A DNA stretch of 64,000 bases. It comes from an uncultured Pelagibacteraceae bacterium (lineage in GTDB: Bacteria; Pseudomonadota; Alphaproteobacteria; Pelagibacterales; Pelagibacteraceae). The translations under genes were made by a program, and so were the position numbers. The stretch lies in assembly GCA_902610315.1 (NCBI GenBank), contig CACLVA010000004.1, forward strand, positions 23,315-87,314. The letters are read 5' to 3'. Shown one piece after another: positions 41,086-51,333 of this stretch (the first letter of the stretch is position 1; each line of letters starts with the position of its first letter). Below the pieces are notes generated by a model that did no database searches, was not told the origin of the DNA, and saw only the letters and a list, made by a program, of their open reading frames with translations.

Positions 41086-44000
41086 TTAGTTAAGCTCCAC
41101 GTTTAATGCAAGAGATTTTATTTCTTTAACAAGAACATTAAAGGACTCTGGTATACCAGACTCAAAGTTTTCCTCACCTTTGACTATAGTTTCATAAACT
41201 TTAACTCTACCAGCAACGTCATCTGATTTCACAGTTAAAATTTCTTGAAGAGTATAAGAAGCACCATAAGCTTCTAGTGCCCACACTTCCATCTCGCCAA
41301 ATCTCTGGCCTCCAAGTTGTGCTTTTCCTCCTAGAGGTTGTTGAGTAACAAGACTGTAAGGACCTGTAGATCTTGCATGTATTTTATCCTCAACTAAGTG
41401 GTGGAGTTTTAACATATAAATTGTACCAACAGTCACAGGTCTATCAAATTTCTCACCAGTTCTTCCATCCCAGAGTTCTGTTTGGCCTGACTTAGGTAAC
41501 TTTGCTAAATCAAGCATCTCAGTCACATCTTTTTCCTTCGCGCCATCGAATACTGGAGTAGATATAGGTACACCATTCATTAAATTTTCACAAAGATCGG
41601 AAAATTCATTCTTAGATAATTTTTCTATTGAATCTCCAAGTATTTCTTGACCATAAACAGATTTCAGAAATTCCTTGATTTTTGAAGTTAACTCTAATTT
41701 TTTTTGATTTTCATAAATTAAGGATTTTAGTTTGTCGCCTAACTCTGTACATGCCCAGCCTAAATGAGTTTCTAGAATTTGACCAACGTTCATCCTGCTT
41801 GGAACACCTAATGGATTTAATACAATATCAACGGGCTTACCATTTTGTCTATAAGGCATATCTTCTACTGGCACGATTTTACTAACAACACCTTTGTTTC
41901 CATGTCTTCCAGACATTTTATCCCCAGGTCTCAATCTTCTTTTAATCGCAACAAATACTTTTACCATTTTCATCACACTTGGTAAAAGATCATCACCTTG
42001 TCTAATTTTTAAAACTTTATCTTCAAATCTTTCTTTAATATCCAAACTTGCATTATCGAATTGCTCTTTAAGTTTATTTAAAATTTCATTTTTTTTTGCA
42101 TCATTTAAATCAATTTTAAAAATATCAGCACTAGATAGGTCAGATATATTTTCTTGATTAATTTCAGTACCTTGATTTAAGTTTTTGATTTTTTTAGGTA
42201 GCTTAAAGCCAGTTAAAATTTGTAGTGCTCTTTGTTTTATACTTCTATTTAAAATTTCTTCTTCGACTATTCTATCTTGTTGCACTAAATCAATTTCTGC
42301 TCTTTCGATAGTAATTGATCTTTCGTCCTTTTCGATTCCATGTCGGTTAAATACTCTTACATCAATTACTGTGCCACCACTACCGCTAGGCATCTTTAAT
42401 GATGTATCTGTTACATCAATAGCTTTTTCACCAAAAATTGATCTTAATAATTTTTCTTCAGGACCTGAAGCGGTGTCACCTTTTGGAGTGACTTTACCTA
42501 CTAATATATCTCCTGGTTTTACCTCTGCACCTATATAAACTATACCTGACTCGTCTAAGTTTTTTAATGCTTCCTCATTAACATTGGGTATATCTCTTGT
42601 TATATCTTCCTCACCAAGTTTTGTGTCCCTTGCCATTACCTCGTACTCTTCAATATGGACTGAAGTAAATACATCGTCTGTTACACATCTCTCAGAAATT
42701 AATATTGAATCTTCAAAGTTATAACCTTGCCAAGGCATGAATGCTACTGTTACATTTTTGCCTAGTGCTAATTCACCAATTTTAGTAGATGGGCCGTCTG
42801 CAATTATATCTCCACTCTTAACTTTATCACCAACCCTAACTAGTGGTTTTTGGTTAATACAAGTATTTTGGTTCGATCTTTTAAATTTTTGTAGATTGTA
42901 AATATCAACACCAGATTTTGAATAATCTGTTTCACTAGTTGCTTTTATTACAATTCTTTTTCCATCAATTTTATCAACTACACCATCTCTTTTTGCTACA
43001 ATAGTTACTCCTGAGTCTAAAGCAACATCGCTTTCTATTCCCGTTCCAACTAGAGGAGATTCTGGTTTAAGCAAAGGCACAGCTTGTCTCATCATATTAG
43101 ATCCCATTAAAGCTCTATTTGCATCATCGTTCTCTAAAAATGGTATCAATGATGCAGCTACTGAAACTAATTGTTTTGGGGAAACATCAATGTAATCGAT
43201 ATTTTCAGGTTTAGATAATATGAAATTTAAATTTTGTCTGCTTGAAACTAAATCCTCTGTTAATTTTCCATTTTTGTCTATTTTTGAGTTAGCTTGGGCA
43301 ATTGTATATTTTGTTTCCTCCATTGCTGACAAATATTCTATCTTGTCTTGTACAACACCTTCAATTACCTTTCTGTATGGTGACTCTATAAAACCATATT
43401 TGTTAATTTTTGAGTAAGTTGACAAACTATTTATTAAACCAATATTAGGTCCCTCTGGAGTTTCTATGGGGCATATTCTGCCATAGTGAGTAGGATGAAC
43501 ATCTCTAACTTCAAAACCAGCTCTCTCTCTTGTCAAACCACCAGGGCCTAAAGCAGAAACTCTTCTTTTATGAGTTATTTCAGACAGTGGATTTGTTTGA
43601 TCCATGAATTGAGAGAGTTGAGAAGTTGCGAAAAAGTCTTTTAATGAAATTGTTAAAGGTTTTGCATTTATTAAATCTTGTGGCATTGCGGACTCTACAT
43701 CTAAAGTTGTCATTTTTTCTTTAATTGCCCTTTCCATTCTGTAAACACCAATTCTTGCTTGGTTCTCTACAAGCTCGCCCACCGATCTAACTCTTCTATT
43801 TCCTAAATGGTCTATGTCATCAACCTCATCTTTACCATCTCTTAGGTCTAACATTTTTTTAATTATTGAAATGATGTCATCGTTTCTTAGTATTGTAATT
43901 TTATCTGAGCAATTAAGATTTAATCTAGAATTTAATTTTACTCTTCCTACATCAGATAAATCATATCTATCTGAACTAAAAAATAAGTTATTAAAAATTT

Positions 44001-45171
44001 GAGAGGCTATATCAATAGTTGGTGGCTCCCCAGGTCTAAGTACTTTGTAAATTTCATTTATCGCATCATTTTTATTCTCATTTTTGTCATTAAACGTTGT
44101 TTGCAATAAATAAGGACCTTTATTTATAGAATTTGTATAAGCGGTTTCAATAGTTGTAATATTCTGCTCAATAACTTTATTTACTATAGTTTCATTTAAT
44201 TCGGTTCCAATTTTAAATGTATCTTCACCTATTATAAATTGTTTTGTTAAATATTTTCCAAATAAAAACTCACTAGATACTATAATTTCTTTCAATCCAT
44301 CAGAATGTAGTTTTTTCGCTTTTAAATAATTTATTTTTTCACCTTTTTTAATAATTACCTTATTTGATTTTGCATCAATTATTTCCTCGGAAAAATTTTT
44401 GGACTTATAGTTTTCAGGATTAAACTTTGTTTTCCATTTTTTTGATTTACTATCAAAATTATAAACTTCCTTATCATAAAATTCATTAATCATATCGGAT
44501 TTATTAAATCCTAAAGCTAACAATAATGTTGATACTAAAATTTTCTTTTTTCTATCTACTCTAAAATATAATAGATCTTTGACATCAAATTCAAAGTCAA
44601 GCCAAGAACCTCTATTAGGAATTACTCTACAATTAAATAATAATTTACCACTAGCATGAGATTTGCCTTTATCATGGTCAAAAAACACACCTGGACTTCT
44701 GTGCATTTGATTTACAACAACTCTTTGAACTCCGTTTGTTATAAAAGTTCCACTATTAGTCATCATTGGAACTTCACCCATATATACTTCTTGCTCTTTG
44801 GCAGATAGTATATCTTTAGTGTTATTTTCTTGGTTTATTTCATAAACAACAAGTCTCAAATTACATTTTAATGCAGATGAATAAGTTAAGCCTCTTTGTA
44901 TACATTCCTCAACATCAAATTTAGGTTTCTCAAGTTTATAACTCACATATTCGAGAGTTGCTTTGTCATTTAAATCTTCAATTGGAAAAATACTCTTAAA
45001 AACCCTGTCAAAACCTTTTACAAATTGTTGGTCTACATCAGCTTTAAATTCAGTAAGTTCTTTATAAGAGTTCTTTTGAACTTCAATTAGGTTAGGTATA
45101 GATAAACCTTCTTTTAATTTTCCGAAATTTTTTCTAATATTTTTCTTTTTAGTAAAAGATAATTGCATCAA
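41086..45171 (-). CDS. rpoB: RNA polymerase beta subunit
   Basis: The beta subunit, 1361 residues. The rifampicin pocket region [21 protein letters not shown] carries wild-type residues. Also present are [17 protein letters not shown], the [16 protein letters not shown] block and, near the C-terminus, [29 protein letters not shown] sequence ([12 protein letters not shown]). The N-terminus [24 protein letters not shown] is typical of alphaproteobacteria. It is 45 bp after rplL. Confidence 0.98.
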   Translation of the reverse strand: MMQLSFTKKKNIRKNFGKLKEGLSIPNLIEVQKNSYKELTEFKADVDQQFVKGFDRVFKSIFPIEDLNDKATLEYVSYKLEKPKFDVEECIQRGLTYSSALKCNLRLVVYEINQENNTKDILSAKEQEVYMGEVPMMTNSGTFITNGVQRVVVNQMHRSPGVFFDHDKGKSHASGKLLFNCRVIPNRGSWLDFEFDVKDLLYFRVDRKKKILVSTLLLALGFNKSDMINEFYDKEVYNFDSKSKKWKTKFNPENYKSKNFSEEIIDAKSNKVIIKKGEKINYLKAKKLHSDGLKEIIVSSEFLFGKYLTKQFIIGEDTFKIGTELNETIVNKVIEQNITTIETAYTNSINKGPYLLQTTFNDKNENKNDAINEIYKVLRPGEPPTIDIASQIFNNLFFSSDRYDLSDVGRVKLNSRLNLNCSDKITILRNDDIISIIKKMLDLRDGKDEVDDIDHLGNRRVRSVGELVENQARIGVYRMERAIKEKMTTLDVESAMPQDLINAKPLTISLKDFFATSQLSQFMDQTNPLSEITHKRRVSALGPGGLTRERAGFEVRDVHPTHYGRICPIETPEGPNIGLINSLSTYSKINKYGFIESPYRKVIEGVVQDKIEYLSAMEETKYTIAQANSKIDKNGKLTEDLVSSRQNLNFILSKPENIDYIDVSPKQLVSVAASLIPFLENDDANRALMGSNMMRQAVPLLKPESPLVGTGIESDVALDSGVTIVAKRDGVVDKIDGKRIVIKATSETDYSKSGVDIYNLQKFKRSNQNTCINQKPLVRVGDKVKSGDIIADGPSTKIGELALGKNVTVAFMPWQGYNFEDSILISERCVTDDVFTSVHIEEYEVMARDTKLGEEDITRDIPNVNEEALKNLDESGIVYIGAEVKPGDILVGKVTPKGDTASGPEEKLLRSIFGEKAIDVTDTSLKMPSGSGGTVIDVRVFNRHGIEKDERSITIERAEIDLVQQDRIVEEEILNRSIKQRALQILTGFKLPKKIKNLNQGTEINQENISDLSSADIFKIDLNDAKKNEILNKLKEQFDNASLDIKERFEDKVLKIRQGDDLLPSVMKMVKVFVAIKRRLRPGDKMSGRHGNKGVVSKIVPVEDMPYRQNGKPVDIVLNPLGVPSRMNVGQILETHLGWACTELGDKLKSLIYENQKKLELTSKIKEFLKSVYGQEILGDSIEKLSKNEFSDLCENLMNGVPISTPVFDGAKEKDVTEMLDLAKLPKSGQTELWDGRTGEKFDRPVTVGTIYMLKLHHLVEDKIHARSTGPYSLVTQQPLGGKAQLGGQRFGEMEVWALEAYGASYTLQEILTVKSDDVAGRVKVYETIVKGEENFESGIPESFNVLVKEIKSLALNVELN

Positions 45172-45178
45172 GTCCTAA

Positions 45179-45200
45179 CTGTTAATAACTAAACTAACAG
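45179..45200 (-). promoter_or_regulatory. Hairpin in the rplL-rpoB gap
   Basis: CTGTTA (45179-45184) and TAACAG (45195-45200) can pair as a 6-bp stem with a 10-nt loop within the 45-bp gap. An attenuator or processing site lies in the same interval in enterobacteria. There is no U-run immediately after it, so it is more likely a processing or pausing hairpin than a terminator. Confidence 0.3.
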
Positions 45201-45216
45201 CCTATTTAAATTTTAT

Positions 45217-45591
45217 TTACTTAAGTTCTACTTTTGCGCCAGCTGCTTCGAGTTTTTTCTTCATCTCTTCAGCATCTTTTTTGTTTACACCAGATTTAAT
45301 TTCTTTAGGTGCTCCTTCAACTAAGTCCTTTGCTTCTTTTAAGCCCAATGTCGTAATTGCTCTAACTTCCTTAATTACATTAATTTTTTTGTCTCCTGCT
45401 GAAGCTAATACAATTGTAAATTCATCTTTCTCTTCTGCAGGTGCGCCACCAACTGCTGCTCCTGCTGCAGGTGCTGCAACTGCTGCTGCTGCTGTAACTC
45501 CCCATTTTTCTTCTAATTGTTTAGATAATTCTGCTGCTTCAACAACAGTAAGGTTCGATAGTTCGTCAATGATTTTATTTAGATCTGCCAT
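45217..45591 (-). CDS. rplL: 50S ribosomal protein L7/L12
   Basis: The stalk protein that recruits translation GTPases. The 124-residue protein has an N-terminal dimerisation helix ([22 protein letters not shown]), an Ala/Gly-rich hinge (about 34-52), and the conserved C-terminal domain [27 protein letters not shown]. It is 13 bp from rplJ. Confidence 0.98.
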   Translation of the reverse strand: MADLNKIIDELSNLTVVEAAELSKQLEEKWGVTAAAAVAAPAAGAAVGGAPAEEKDEFTIVLASAGDKKINVIKEVRAITTLGLKEAKDLVEGAPKEIKSGVNKKDAEEMKKKLEAAGAKVELK

Positions 45592-45604
45592 ACTTCTTCC
45601 AAGG

Positions 45605-46114
45605 TTATTTTTTTGATTTTTCGAGCGCTAAAATAGCGATTTTTGAGGCTGGCGCAAGTAAAATACTTGCGATTTTTTGCGCTGGAGACCTCAATATTCC
45701 TACTATTTTTGCTCTTGCTTCATCTAAGGATGGCAAAGTAGCAACATTTTGTACTCCAGTAACATCCAAAATATCCTCGCCCATGATTCCACCAAGGATT
45801 TTTAGATTAGAATTTTCTTTTGAAAAATTAGTTAATATTTTAGCTGAGGTAATTGCATCAGATGATAAAGCAACAGCTGTTGGACCAGTAAACAATTTGG
45901 ATAATTCTTTGCATCTAGTTTTTTCTAATGCTAATTTAGTAATTCTATTTTTAGTAATTTTGAATTGAATACCATGCTCTCTCATTTTTTTTCTTAATTC
46001 ATCTAATTGTTTAACTGTTAAACCTTGATAATGAGCGACTATTACTGCTTCAGATTTATCAAACTGAGTAGTCATTTCTTTTATATATGATTGTTTTTTT
46101 TCTTTACTTATCAT
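45605..46114 (-). CDS. rplJ: 50S ribosomal protein L10
   Basis: L10 anchors L7/L12 dimers to the ribosome. The 169-residue protein has [24 protein letters not shown] near the N-terminus and [15 protein letters not shown]-terminal helix binding L12 ends EKSKK. The usual long L10 autoregulatory leader cannot fit, since only 2 bp separate it from rplA. Confidence 0.97.
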   Translation of the reverse strand: MISKEKKQSYIKEMTTQFDKSEAVIVAHYQGLTVKQLDELRKKMREHGIQFKITKNRITKLALEKTRCKELSKLFTGPTAVALSSDAITSAKILTNFSKENSNLKILGGIMGEDILDVTGVQNVATLPSLDEARAKIVGILRSPAQKIASILLAPASKIAILALEKSKK

Positions 46115-46116
46115 AA

Positions 46117-46806
46117 TTAAATATTCTTTCCTAATTTCACTTTATAAGCAACTCCCATAGTAGAAGTTACAAAAATATTTCTTATTAAGTCACCTTTAAT
46201 GGTTAAATTCGATTTTTCTTTCTCAAGAGTATCTATGACAGTATTAAAATTTTTGATTAAGTTGTCATCAGAAAAAGATTTCTTTCCAAAACTTAATCCT
46301 ATGTTTCCATCTTTATCATTTTTAAGTTCTATTTGACCAGCTTTAGCATTTTTAACAGCTGATTTTATATCGTCTGTAACTGTACCTAATTTAGGGTTGG
46401 GCATTAGTCCTTTTGGTCCCAGAATTTTACCAAGTTTTGAAAGTTTGAGCATCATAGATGTTGAGCAAATTAATTTTTCAAAATTTAATTCACCATTTTT
46501 GATTTTTTCAATTAGATCGTCTCCACCTACTATGTCAGCTCCTGATTCTTTTGCATCTTTTTGTTTATCGTCTTCTGCAACAACTGCAACTTTGATTTTC
46601 TTTCCAGTTCCACTTGGAAGATTTACAGCTGTTCTAATATTAATCTCATTTTTTTTTTGTTTATTATTTATTAAAATACTTAAATCAATTGACTCATCGA
46701 ATTTTGTAGTACAATTTTTTTTTACAATTGGAATCAAGTTATTTATTGTATCAGGTTTTTCCATATTAGTATTTTTGGGTAGCTTTTTAAATCTTTTTGA
46801 ACTCAT
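46117..46806 (-). CDS. rplA: 50S ribosomal protein L1
   Basis: L1 forms the mobile stalk that ejects E-site tRNA. The 229-residue protein has NLPSGTGKKIKVAVVAE, the GPKGLMPNPKLGTVT signature and GQIELKNDKDGNIGLSFGKKSF. The N-terminus carries a slightly divergent lysine-rich segment. It overlaps rplK by 1 bp. Confidence 0.97.
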   Translation of the reverse strand: MSSKRFKKLPKNTNMEKPDTINNLIPIVKKNCTTKFDESIDLSILINNKQKKNEINIRTAVNLPSGTGKKIKVAVVAEDDKQKDAKESGADIVGGDDLIEKIKNGELNFEKLICSTSMMLKLSKLGKILGPKGLMPNPKLGTVTDDIKSAVKNAKAGQIELKNDKDGNIGLSFGKKSFSDDNLIKNFNTVIDTLEKEKSNLTIKGDLIRNIFVTSTMGVAYKVKLGKNI

Positions 46807-47234
46807 TAGTCTTTTACCTCTATACCCATAGATCTAGCTGAACCAGCTATAATTTTAACTGCTTCATCAATGTCATGAGCGTTAAGATCTTCCATTTTTT
46901 TCTTCGCTATTTCCTCAGCTTGTTTTTTTGTGATGGAAGCTACAATATTTCTACCTGGCTCTTGTGATCCACTTTTTAGTTTAGCTGCTTCTTTAATAAA
47001 GTGCGAAGCTGGAGGTGATTTAATTACAAAATCGAATTTTTTATCTTTATAAACAGTTATAATTACAGGAACAGGTTTACCCATAAAATTTTTAGTTTTA
47101 TCATTAAATGCTTTGCAGAATTCCATAATATTAATTCCTCTTTGACCTAATGCAGGTCCAACTGGTGGTGCTGGATTAGCCTGGCCACCCTTGATTTGTA
47201 ATTTTACATAACCACTTATTTCTTTTTTCGCCAT
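46806..47234 (-). CDS. rplK: 50S ribosomal protein L11
   Basis: L11 forms part of the GTPase-associated centre and is needed for RelA activation. The 142-residue length equals E. coli. The N-terminal [36 protein letters not shown] (signature [11 protein letters not shown]) and C-terminal [12 protein letters not shown] are canonical. It overlaps nusG by 1 bp. Confidence 0.98.
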   Translation of the reverse strand: MAKKEISGYVKLQIKGGQANPAPPVGPALGQRGINIMEFCKAFNDKTKNFMGKPVPVIITVYKDKKFDFVIKSPPASHFIKEAAKLKSGSQEPGRNIVASITKKQAEEIAKKKMEDLNAHDIDEAVKIIAGSARSMGIEVKD

Positions 47235-47764
47235 TAGCTTGCCTTTTCAATTTGATTAAACTCTAAATCAACTGGCGTTGGTCTACCAAAAATTGATACT
47301 GATACTTTAACTCTAAGTTTGTCTTCGTCAATATCCTCAATTAAACCAGAAAAAGAAGCGAAAGGTCCATCAACAACTTGAACTTTCTCGCCCACTGAAT
47401 AATCTATAGTGGATTTTGGCTGGGCTATTCCATCTTTCATTTGACCAAGAATTTTTTCTATTTCTTTATCTGACACTGGGACTGGAATACCTTTAGACCC
47501 TAGAAAACCACTCACCTTCTTAATTCCTTTAATCATATGATAAATATTATCATTCATTTCACTTTTTATTAACACATATCCAGGAAAATACTTTTTTTTT
47601 CTTTGCACTCTTTTGCCCCTTTTGACCTCGGTTACATCATGAGTAGGCACGACTATTTCCTCTATTTTATCTGAAATCTTTGCTTTGTTAGCCTCTTCTT
47701 TTATTAACTGAGCAACTTTATTCTCAAAACTTGAATGTGACTGAACTATGTACCAATTTTTCAT
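47234..47764 (-). CDS. nusG: Transcription elongation/termination factor NusG
   Basis: NusG couples RNA polymerase to ribosomes and Rho. The 176-residue protein has an NGN domain ([24 protein letters not shown] and [13 protein letters not shown]) and a C-terminal KOW domain (about 125-176, [23 protein letters not shown]). It overlaps secE by 1 bp in the universal secE-nusG-rplK order. Confidence 0.98.
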   Translation of the reverse strand: MKNWYIVQSHSSFENKVAQLIKEEANKAKISDKIEEIVVPTHDVTEVKRGKRVQRKKKYFPGYVLIKSEMNDNIYHMIKGIKKVSGFLGSKGIPVPVSDKEIEKILGQMKDGIAQPKSTIDYSVGEKVQVVDGPFASFSGLIEDIDEDKLRVKVSVSIFGRPTPVDLEFNQIEKAS

Positions 47765-47955
47765 TATAAACCTATTTTTAATATTATCCCTAAAATAAAT
47801 TGAAATAACTGATCAAGAAGTAAAAAAAAAATTGATGCAATTATTGCCATGGCAGCAACCATTAAAGTTCCCTGTAATGTCTCCTTACCCGTTGGCCATG
47901 TAACTTTAAAAGCTTCTTGTTTAACTTCTTGAATGAATTTAATTGGGTTTTTCAT
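47764..47955 (-). CDS. secE: Preprotein translocase subunit SecE
   Basis: The minimal single-span SecE of 63 residues. The amphipathic N-terminal helix FIQEVKQEAFKVTWPTGKET precedes one transmembrane helix (about 32-60). A clear ribosome binding site AAGGAG lies 4-5 nt before the ATG, in the 13-nt spacer after tRNA-Trp, which supports this start. Confidence 0.97.
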   Translation of the reverse strand: MKNPIKFIQEVKQEAFKVTWPTGKETLQGTLMVAAMAIIASIFFLLLDQLFQFILGIILKIGL

Positions 47956-47968
47956 ATTCTCCTTAGTT

Positions 47969-48044
47969 TGGCAGGAGCGGAGGGACTTGAACCCCCAACC
48001 TCCGGTTTTGGAGACCGGCGCTCTACCAATTGAGCTACACTCCT
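47969..48044 (-). tRNA. tRNA-Trp (CCA anticodon)
   Basis: The minus strand gives a 76-nt cloverleaf with acceptor AGGAGTG pairing with CGCTCCT (one G-U), D arm AGCTC...GAGC, anticodon stem CCGGT/ACCGG with loop CTCCAAA, and a T arm with GGTTCAAGTCC. Discriminator G73 and the CCA end are encoded. It lies 10 bp after tuf and 13 nt before secE, the standard tRNA-Trp-secE arrangement. Confidence 0.97.
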
Positions 48045-48054
48045 ATGGGGTAGC

Positions 48055-49245
48055 TTACTTTATTATTTTTGTTACTACTCCTGCTCCTACAGTCTTTCCA
48101 CCTTCTCGAATAGCAAAATTCAATTTTTCACTCATTGCAATAGGTGTAATTAATTTTACAGTGAATTTAGCGTCATCTCCAGGCATAACCATTTCTGTTC
48201 CTGAAGGAAGTTCAACTTCTCCTGTAACGTCAGTTGTTCTAAAGTAAAATTGTGGCCTATACTTAGTAAAGAAAGGAGTGTGTCTTCCACCTTCTTCTTT
48301 TTTTAATACATATGCTTGCGCTTCAAATTCTGTGTGTGGAGTAACAGATCCAGGTTTTGCTAAAACTTGTCCTCTTTCTACATCTGTTCTTTCAACACCT
48401 CTTAAAAGAGCACCAATGTTATCGCCAGCCTCTCCAGTATCCAAAATTTTTCTAAACATTTCAACACCAGTACAAACTGTTTTTTTTGTGTCTCTAATTC
48501 CAACAATTTCGATTTCTTCACCTGTTTTCACAACACCTTGTTCAACTCTACCAGTTACAACTGTACCTCTTCCTGAAATTGAAAATACATCTTCAACTGG
48601 CATCAAGAAAGGTTTATCTTTTGGTCTATCAGGTTGTGGGATGTGTTCATCAACAGCTTTCATTAAGTCCATGATGGCTTTTTTTCCAATTTCTTCATCT
48701 TTGCCTTCAACAGCAGCTAAAGCTGATCCTTTAATAATTGGAGTTTTGTCACCAGGGAATTTGTAAGAAGTTAATAACTCTTTTATTTCCTCTTCTACAA
48801 GTTCAATCAATTCTTTATCTTTTACTTGATCAACTTTGTTTAAAAAAACAACAATAGCAGGTACTCCAACTTGTCTTGCTAAAAGAATATGTTCTCTGGT
48901 TTGAGGCATTGGACCATCTGCAGCATTAACAACTAATATTGCACCATCCATTTGAGCTGCTCCCGTAATCATGTTTTTAACATAGTCGGCGTGACCTGGG
49001 CAGTCTACGTGAGCGTAATGTCTTTTTTCTGTTTCATATTCAACGTGAGCAGTTGAAATTGTAATTCCTCTTTCTTTTTCCTCTGGAGCTTTGTCAATTT
49101 GATCATATGCTGTAAATTGAGCTCCTCCAGTTTCCGATAATACTTTTGTTATCGCAGCAGTTAGTGTTGTTTTACCATGGTCTACGTGTCCAATTGTACC
49201 TATGTTACAATGTGGTTTGGACCTATTAAATTTTTCCTTCGACAT
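48055..49245 (-). CDS. tuf: Elongation factor Tu
   Basis: EF-Tu delivers aminoacyl-tRNA to the ribosome. The 396-residue protein has [14 protein letters not shown] (from residue 19), switch [30 protein letters not shown] and [11 protein letters not shown]. It is preceded by tRNA-Tyr and tRNA-Gly and followed by tRNA-Trp, so its transcript is cut from a mixed tRNA/mRNA precursor, as in the enterobacterial tufB locus. No second tuf occurs next to fusA in this window. Confidence 0.98.
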   Translation of the reverse strand: MSKEKFNRSKPHCNIGTIGHVDHGKTTLTAAITKVLSETGGAQFTAYDQIDKAPEEKERGITISTAHVEYETEKRHYAHVDCPGHADYVKNMITGAAQMDGAILVVNAADGPMPQTREHILLARQVGVPAIVVFLNKVDQVKDKELIELVEEEIKELLTSYKFPGDKTPIIKGSALAAVEGKDEEIGKKAIMDLMKAVDEHIPQPDRPKDKPFLMPVEDVFSISGRGTVVTGRVEQGVVKTGEEIEIVGIRDTKKTVCTGVEMFRKILDTGEAGDNIGALLRGVERTDVERGQVLAKPGSVTPHTEFEAQAYVLKKEEGGRHTPFFTKYRPQFYFRTTDVTGEVELPSGTEMVMPGDDAKFTVKLITPIAMSEKLNFAIREGGKTVGAGVVTKIIK

Positions 49246-49279
49246 TACTATTTTACCTCATTTTAATATTTTAATATTT

Positions 49280-49353
49280 TGGAGCGGGTAAAGGGAATCG
49301 AACCCTTACATCCAGCTTGGAAGGCTAGCGTTCTACCATTGAACTACACCCGC
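49280..49353 (-). tRNA. tRNA-Gly (UCC anticodon)
   Basis: A 74-nt cloverleaf on the minus strand: acceptor GCGGGTG/TACCCGC (one G-U pair), anticodon stem CTAGC/GCTGG with loop CTTCCAA, T loop GGTTCGATTCC, encoded CCA. It lies between tRNA-Tyr and tuf. Confidence 0.97.
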
Positions 49354-49397
49354 ATACCCAAGTTAATACTCCAAGTCATTTAATTTCTTTAATAGAA

Positions 49398-49483
<86 letters not shown>

Positions 49484-49489
49484 TACTAA

Positions 49490-49517
49490 ATAATAGGAGC
49501 AGCGTCACCTTGTTCAA
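49490..49517 (-). promoter_or_regulatory. Promoter for tRNA-Tyr-tRNA-Gly-tuf transcript
   Basis: On the minus strand TTGAAC (49512-49517) and TATTAT (49490-49495) are spaced by 16 bp. The -10 box ends 6 nt before the mature 5' end of tRNA-Tyr, so transcription could begin at or next to tRNA position 1. The -35 box is one arm of a perfect 9-bp inverted repeat shared with the divergent rlmB promoter. Confidence 0.55.
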
Positions 49518-49562
49518 TTAAAGCTTTAAACAACAGGGGTTTTATATATTTTTATTGAACAA
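49510..49562. repeat. 9-bp inverted repeat between divergent tuf-tRNA and rlmB promoters
   Basis: TTGTTCAAT (49510-49518) and ATTGAACAA (49554-49562) are perfect inverted copies 35 bp apart. Each arm contains a TTGAAC -35 element facing outward. The remaining 138-bp gap is AT-rich with no further feature. Confidence 0.6.
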
Positions 49563-49583
49563 ATGCAATATGAGAAATAACAA
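49555..49583 (+). promoter_or_regulatory. Candidate promoter for rlmB
   Basis: TTGAAC (49555-49560), 17-bp spacer, TAACAA (49578-49583), about 38 bp before the rlmB ATG. It mirrors the tuf-side promoter across the inverted repeat. Confidence 0.45.
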
Positions 49584-49621
49584 GAAAATGACTTAAAAAT
49601 TAAGTAAAATTAAGGAAAATA

Positions 49622-50368
49622 ATGTCAAATTCAAACTTTTATATCGTTGGAAAACATCCAGTTATTGAGGCACTAAAAAATCCTAGTAGGAAAGTAATTA
49701 AACTTTTTCTAACTGAGGAAAGCAAAAAAACAATCCACAGAGAAAATAAAAGGGTAAATTTACTTAAGGATATAAAAGTTTATTTTAAAACTAAGAAGGA
49801 GCTAGATAAATATTGTAAAAATGAAAATATTTTACACCAGGGCTACGTCGCTGAAATAGAAAAATTAGAGGATTTAAGTTTAAAAGAGTTTATTAAGATA
49901 AAAAAAGATAAAACTTTTATTTGTCTTCAGGGGGTCACAGATCCAAGAAATATAGGTTCAATCATTAGAAGTGCTCTAGCATTTAAAGTTGACGGTATTA
50001 TAGTTAAGGAGAGACATTACCCTGCAACAAGCAAGGCAATGTACAAGGCCAGTAGTGGAAGTATTGAATATATGAATATATTTAAAGTGTCTAATATTAA
50101 TACAACTTTAAAATTTCTAAGAGAAAAAAACTTTTGGATTTATGGCTTTGACTCTCATGCAAAGACAGATTTTTCAGAGGTAGAATGGAAAGGTGACAAT
50201 GTTCTTTTATTTGGGTCAGAAGGTTTTGGATTGAATGAAAAGACTGAAAAGTATGTTGATTATTTTGTGAAAATAAAAATTAATAAAAATTTAGAAAGTC
50301 TAAATATATCTAATAGTGCGTCGATAGTTTTTTTTCATATAAACAAAGCAAAAAAAAATGTTGATTAG
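49622..50368 (+). CDS. rlmB: SpoU-family 23S rRNA/tRNA 2'-O-ribose methyltransferase (RlmB-like)
   Basis: A 248-residue SPOUT methyltransferase. An N-terminal L30e-like substrate-binding domain (YIVGKHPVIEALKN, about 7-20) is followed by the trefoil-knot domain with motif 1 TDPRNIGSIIRSA (106-118; Asn110, Arg116), motif 2 LLFGSEGFGLNE near 202-213 and motif 3 LNISNSASIVFF. These features match RlmB (Gm2251 of 23S rRNA), though TrmH-type tRNA specificity cannot be excluded. Confidence 0.88.
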   Translation: MSNSNFYIVGKHPVIEALKNPSRKVIKLFLTEESKKTIHRENKRVNLLKDIKVYFKTKKELDKYCKNENILHQGYVAEIEKLEDLSLKEFIKIKKDKTFICLQGVTDPRNIGSIIRSALAFKVDGIIVKERHYPATSKAMYKASSGSIEYMNIFKVSNINTTLKFLREKNFWIYGFDSHAKTDFSEVEWKGDNVLLFGSEGFGLNEKTEKYVDYFVKIKINKNLESLNISNSASIVFFHINKAKKNVD

Positions 50369-50397
50369 TATTAAATATATTATAAAAAACATCCAAT

Positions 50398-50473
50398 GCC
50401 CTTGTAGCTCAGCTGGTAGAGCAATTGATTTGTAATCAATAGGTCCGCGGTTCGAGTCCGTGCGGGGGCACCA
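50398..50473 (+). tRNA. tRNA-Thr (UGU anticodon)
   Basis: A 76-nt cloverleaf: acceptor GCCCTTG/CGGGGGC with two G-U pairs, D arm AGCTC...GAGC, anticodon stem TTGAT/ATCAA with loop TTGTAAT, T arm GGTTCGAGTCC, discriminator A and encoded CCA. Its last base directly abuts the stop codon of the convergent nadK gene. It lies 29 bp after rlmB and may be cotranscribed with it. Confidence 0.97.
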
Positions 50474-51235
50474 TTAATTTATTTCTCTTCTTAATTGTTC
50501 TATTTTTATTTTCTTTTGTAGACTTCTATTTGTATCGTACAAGAGATTGAATCTAATTTTTTTATTAATTTTTACAGTGATTTGTTTTGCATTTCTTATC
50601 TCCATATTATCGGCAACAGCACTGATGGGTCTTTTTAGAGGGTTTAAATTTTTAATCTTAACAACAGAATTTTCATTGATTATTTTTCCTTTCCATCTTC
50701 TTGGTCTAAACGCACTAATTGGTGAGACGGAAAGTTTTTTTGAATTAAGACTTAATATTGGACCATGAACAGATAAATTATATGCTGTGCTTCCTGCAGG
50801 AGTTGAAACTAAAATTCCGTCAGAGATTAATCTCTTTATTAAATACTTTTTTCCAGAAAGAACTTGAAGCGAAGCGGCTTGTCTGCTTTGTCTTAGTACA
50901 GATACTTCGTTAATTGCAATAAATTTCCTTGATATACCATTTTTGGTAGTAACCTTCATTTCTAAGGGTGAAATTGAAATCATTTTAGCTTTGGATAAAT
51001 TTTTTATTGTTTTATTAGCAGAAAATTTATTCATTAAAAATCCGTAATTGCCTGAATTAATTCCATAATAAATTCGAGAACTATTTTTGTATTTTTTTAA
51101 AGTTTTAAGCATAAAACCATCTCCACCAACAACGATAGATAAATTAGAATTTAATTTTAAATTTTTTAACTTTTTTTCCAAATAAGATTTTATTTTTTGA
51201 GACTTTGTATTTGTATCAGATATTATTCTAATCAT
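50474..51235 (-). CDS. nadK: NAD kinase
   Basis: NadK phosphorylates NAD to NADP. The 253-residue protein has the GGDG motif at 37-40 (VVGGDGFML), NE at 109-110 and the glycine/serine block STPAGSTAYN at 144-153. Its ATG lies 3 nt after the encoded CCA end of tRNA-Leu, so both are probably on one transcript. Maturation of the tRNA would then leave an almost leaderless nadK mRNA. Confidence 0.96.
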   Translation of the reverse strand: MIRIISDTNTKSQKIKSYLEKKLKNLKLNSNLSIVVGGDGFMLKTLKKYKNSSRIYYGINSGNYGFLMNKFSANKTIKNLSKAKMISISPLEMKVTTKNGISRKFIAINEVSVLRQSRQAASLQVLSGKKYLIKRLISDGILVSTPAGSTAYNLSVHGPILSLNSKKLSVSPISAFRPRRWKGKIINENSVVKIKNLNPLKRPISAVADNMEIRNAKQITVKINKKIRFNLLYDTNRSLQKKIKIEQLRREIN

Positions 51236-51238
51236 TTA

Positions 51239-51324
51239 TGGTGCCCTCGGCCAGACTCGAACTGGCACTCCCAAAAGGGCAAGGATTTTAAGTCCTTTGT
51301 GTCTACCAATTTCACCACGAGGGC
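51239..51324 (-). tRNA. tRNA-Leu (UAA anticodon)
   Basis: An 86-nt class II tRNA on the minus strand: acceptor GCCCTCG/CGAGGGC, D arm with TTGGTAGAC, anticodon loop CTTAAAA, variable arm GCCCTTTTGGGAGT, T arm GGTTCGAGTCC-like and encoded CCA. A 93-bp repeat carrying a promoter-like sequence starts 9 bp upstream of its 5' end. Confidence 0.96.
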
Positions 51325-51333
51325 ATGAGTTAT

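Noticed and set aside
45281..45616. 111-codon plus-strand ORF rich in Ala
   Set aside because: Antisense to the Ala-rich rplL hinge.
47933..48247. Plus-strand ORF containing RRDLNPQPPVLETGALP
   Set aside because: This is the known spurious translation of the antisense of tRNA-Trp, running on into the antisense of tuf.
48278..48766. 162-codon plus-strand ORF
   Set aside because: Entirely antisense to tuf and an artefact of its codon use; the sense frame is an unambiguous EF-Tu.
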